Assembly: GCF_010093595.1 (NCBI RefSeq)
Contig: NW_022985467.1
Span: 378,027 to 432,081 of the forward strand
Source of the DNA: Mytilinidion resinicola
Taxonomy: Eukaryota; Ascomycota; Dothideomycetes; Mytilinidiales; Mytilinidiaceae
Direction: 5' to 3'
DNA length: 54,055 nt
A model generated the notes under the pieces. That model had not been told where the DNA came from and did no database searches. It was given only the letters and a program-made list of their open reading frames with translations. The stretch's first letter is position 1. Every line of letters starts with the position of its first letter. A program made the position numbers and the translations under genes. This document shows, piece after piece, positions 53,886 to 54,055 of the stretch.

Positions 53886-54055
53886 GTCCCACAGCTCAGT
53901 GAGATGGCCGCAGCTGTGTTTGAGCGATGCAAGGAAGCCGAAATCCCTCTACACACGGACGACACCGGCTGGGCGGAGTGACCGGAGGATTGTGCGGAGC
54001 CCGATGTGCTGCACTGGCTCCGTCACCACATCGACCAATTTCTCCAGTTTGCGAA
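53886..54055 (+). pseudogene. FunK1-type kinase fragment, copy 2 (runs off the window)
   Basis: Closely matches 51838-52011: VPQLSEMAAAVFERCKEAEI, then TDDTGWAE, TGA at 53980-53982 in place of Trp, and PEDCAEPDVLHWLRHH. Similarity starts abruptly at about 53886, so it is a partial duplicate. The remainder lies beyond the right edge. Confidence 0.8.

Overview
The window looks like repeat-rich, rearranged DNA of a filamentous ascomycete (Pezizomycotina). Introns are about 46-60 nt, GT..AG, several with CTAAC/CTAAT-type branch points. Many elements carry dense C-to-T and G-to-A changes (CAG to TAG, TGG to TAG/TGA) of the kind left by repeat-induced point mutation (RIP). Several gene families are typical fungal accessory ones: HET-NACHT-WD40 and TPR repeat proteins, RING-patatin, DUF3723, FunK1 and Tad1-type LINEs. 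No rRNA, tRNA, CRISPR or bacterial feature was seen. The species cannot be named from this sequence.

Layout. 1-432: end of a TPR protein. 878-9379: two head-to-tail copies, each exactly 4,251 bp, of a tyrosine-recombinase (DIRS-like) retrotransposon encoding Gag, RT, RNase H and tyrosine recombinase on the minus strand. 9.7-10.0 kb: short tandem repeats, each with a 27-bp palindrome. 10.3-11.9 kb: remains of an LRR/F-box-like gene and of an ADGF-type adenosine deaminase. 12.5-15.5 kb: two convergent broken copies of a ras2/rasB-like gene. 16.2-20.1 kb: a C2H2 zinc-finger ORF abutting a truncated Ty3/gypsy element that is itself split by a solo LTR. 21.4-30.2 kb: a large RING-patatin gene split by an intact Tad1-type LINE (24305-29866, 12-bp target duplication). 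30.4-32.6 kb: a DUF3723 gene divergent from it. 33-41 kb: RIP-degraded DNA with a Tc1/mariner relic and a complete HET-NACHT-WD40 (HNWD, HET-E-like) relic whose WD40 array is strikingly unmutated. 41.1-44.9 kb: dispersed repeats, inverted solo LTRs and a gypsy gag/protease remnant. 45.0-48.7 kb: a decayed LINE. 48.7-51.3 kb: unknown relics and a 748-bp element with 59-bp inverted ends. 51.5-54.1 kb: two FunK1 kinase fragments around a small spliced gene for a putative tail-anchored protein.

Most host genes here belong to families linked in fungi to self/non-self recognition or lineage-specific expansion, and nearly all are broken. The most plausible intact coding units are the LINE ORFs, the zinc-finger ORF, the last exon of the DUF3723 gene and the small spliced gene near 53.3 kb. 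The most unusual items are the tandem DIRS-like pair and the HNWD relic with an unmutated WD40 island.
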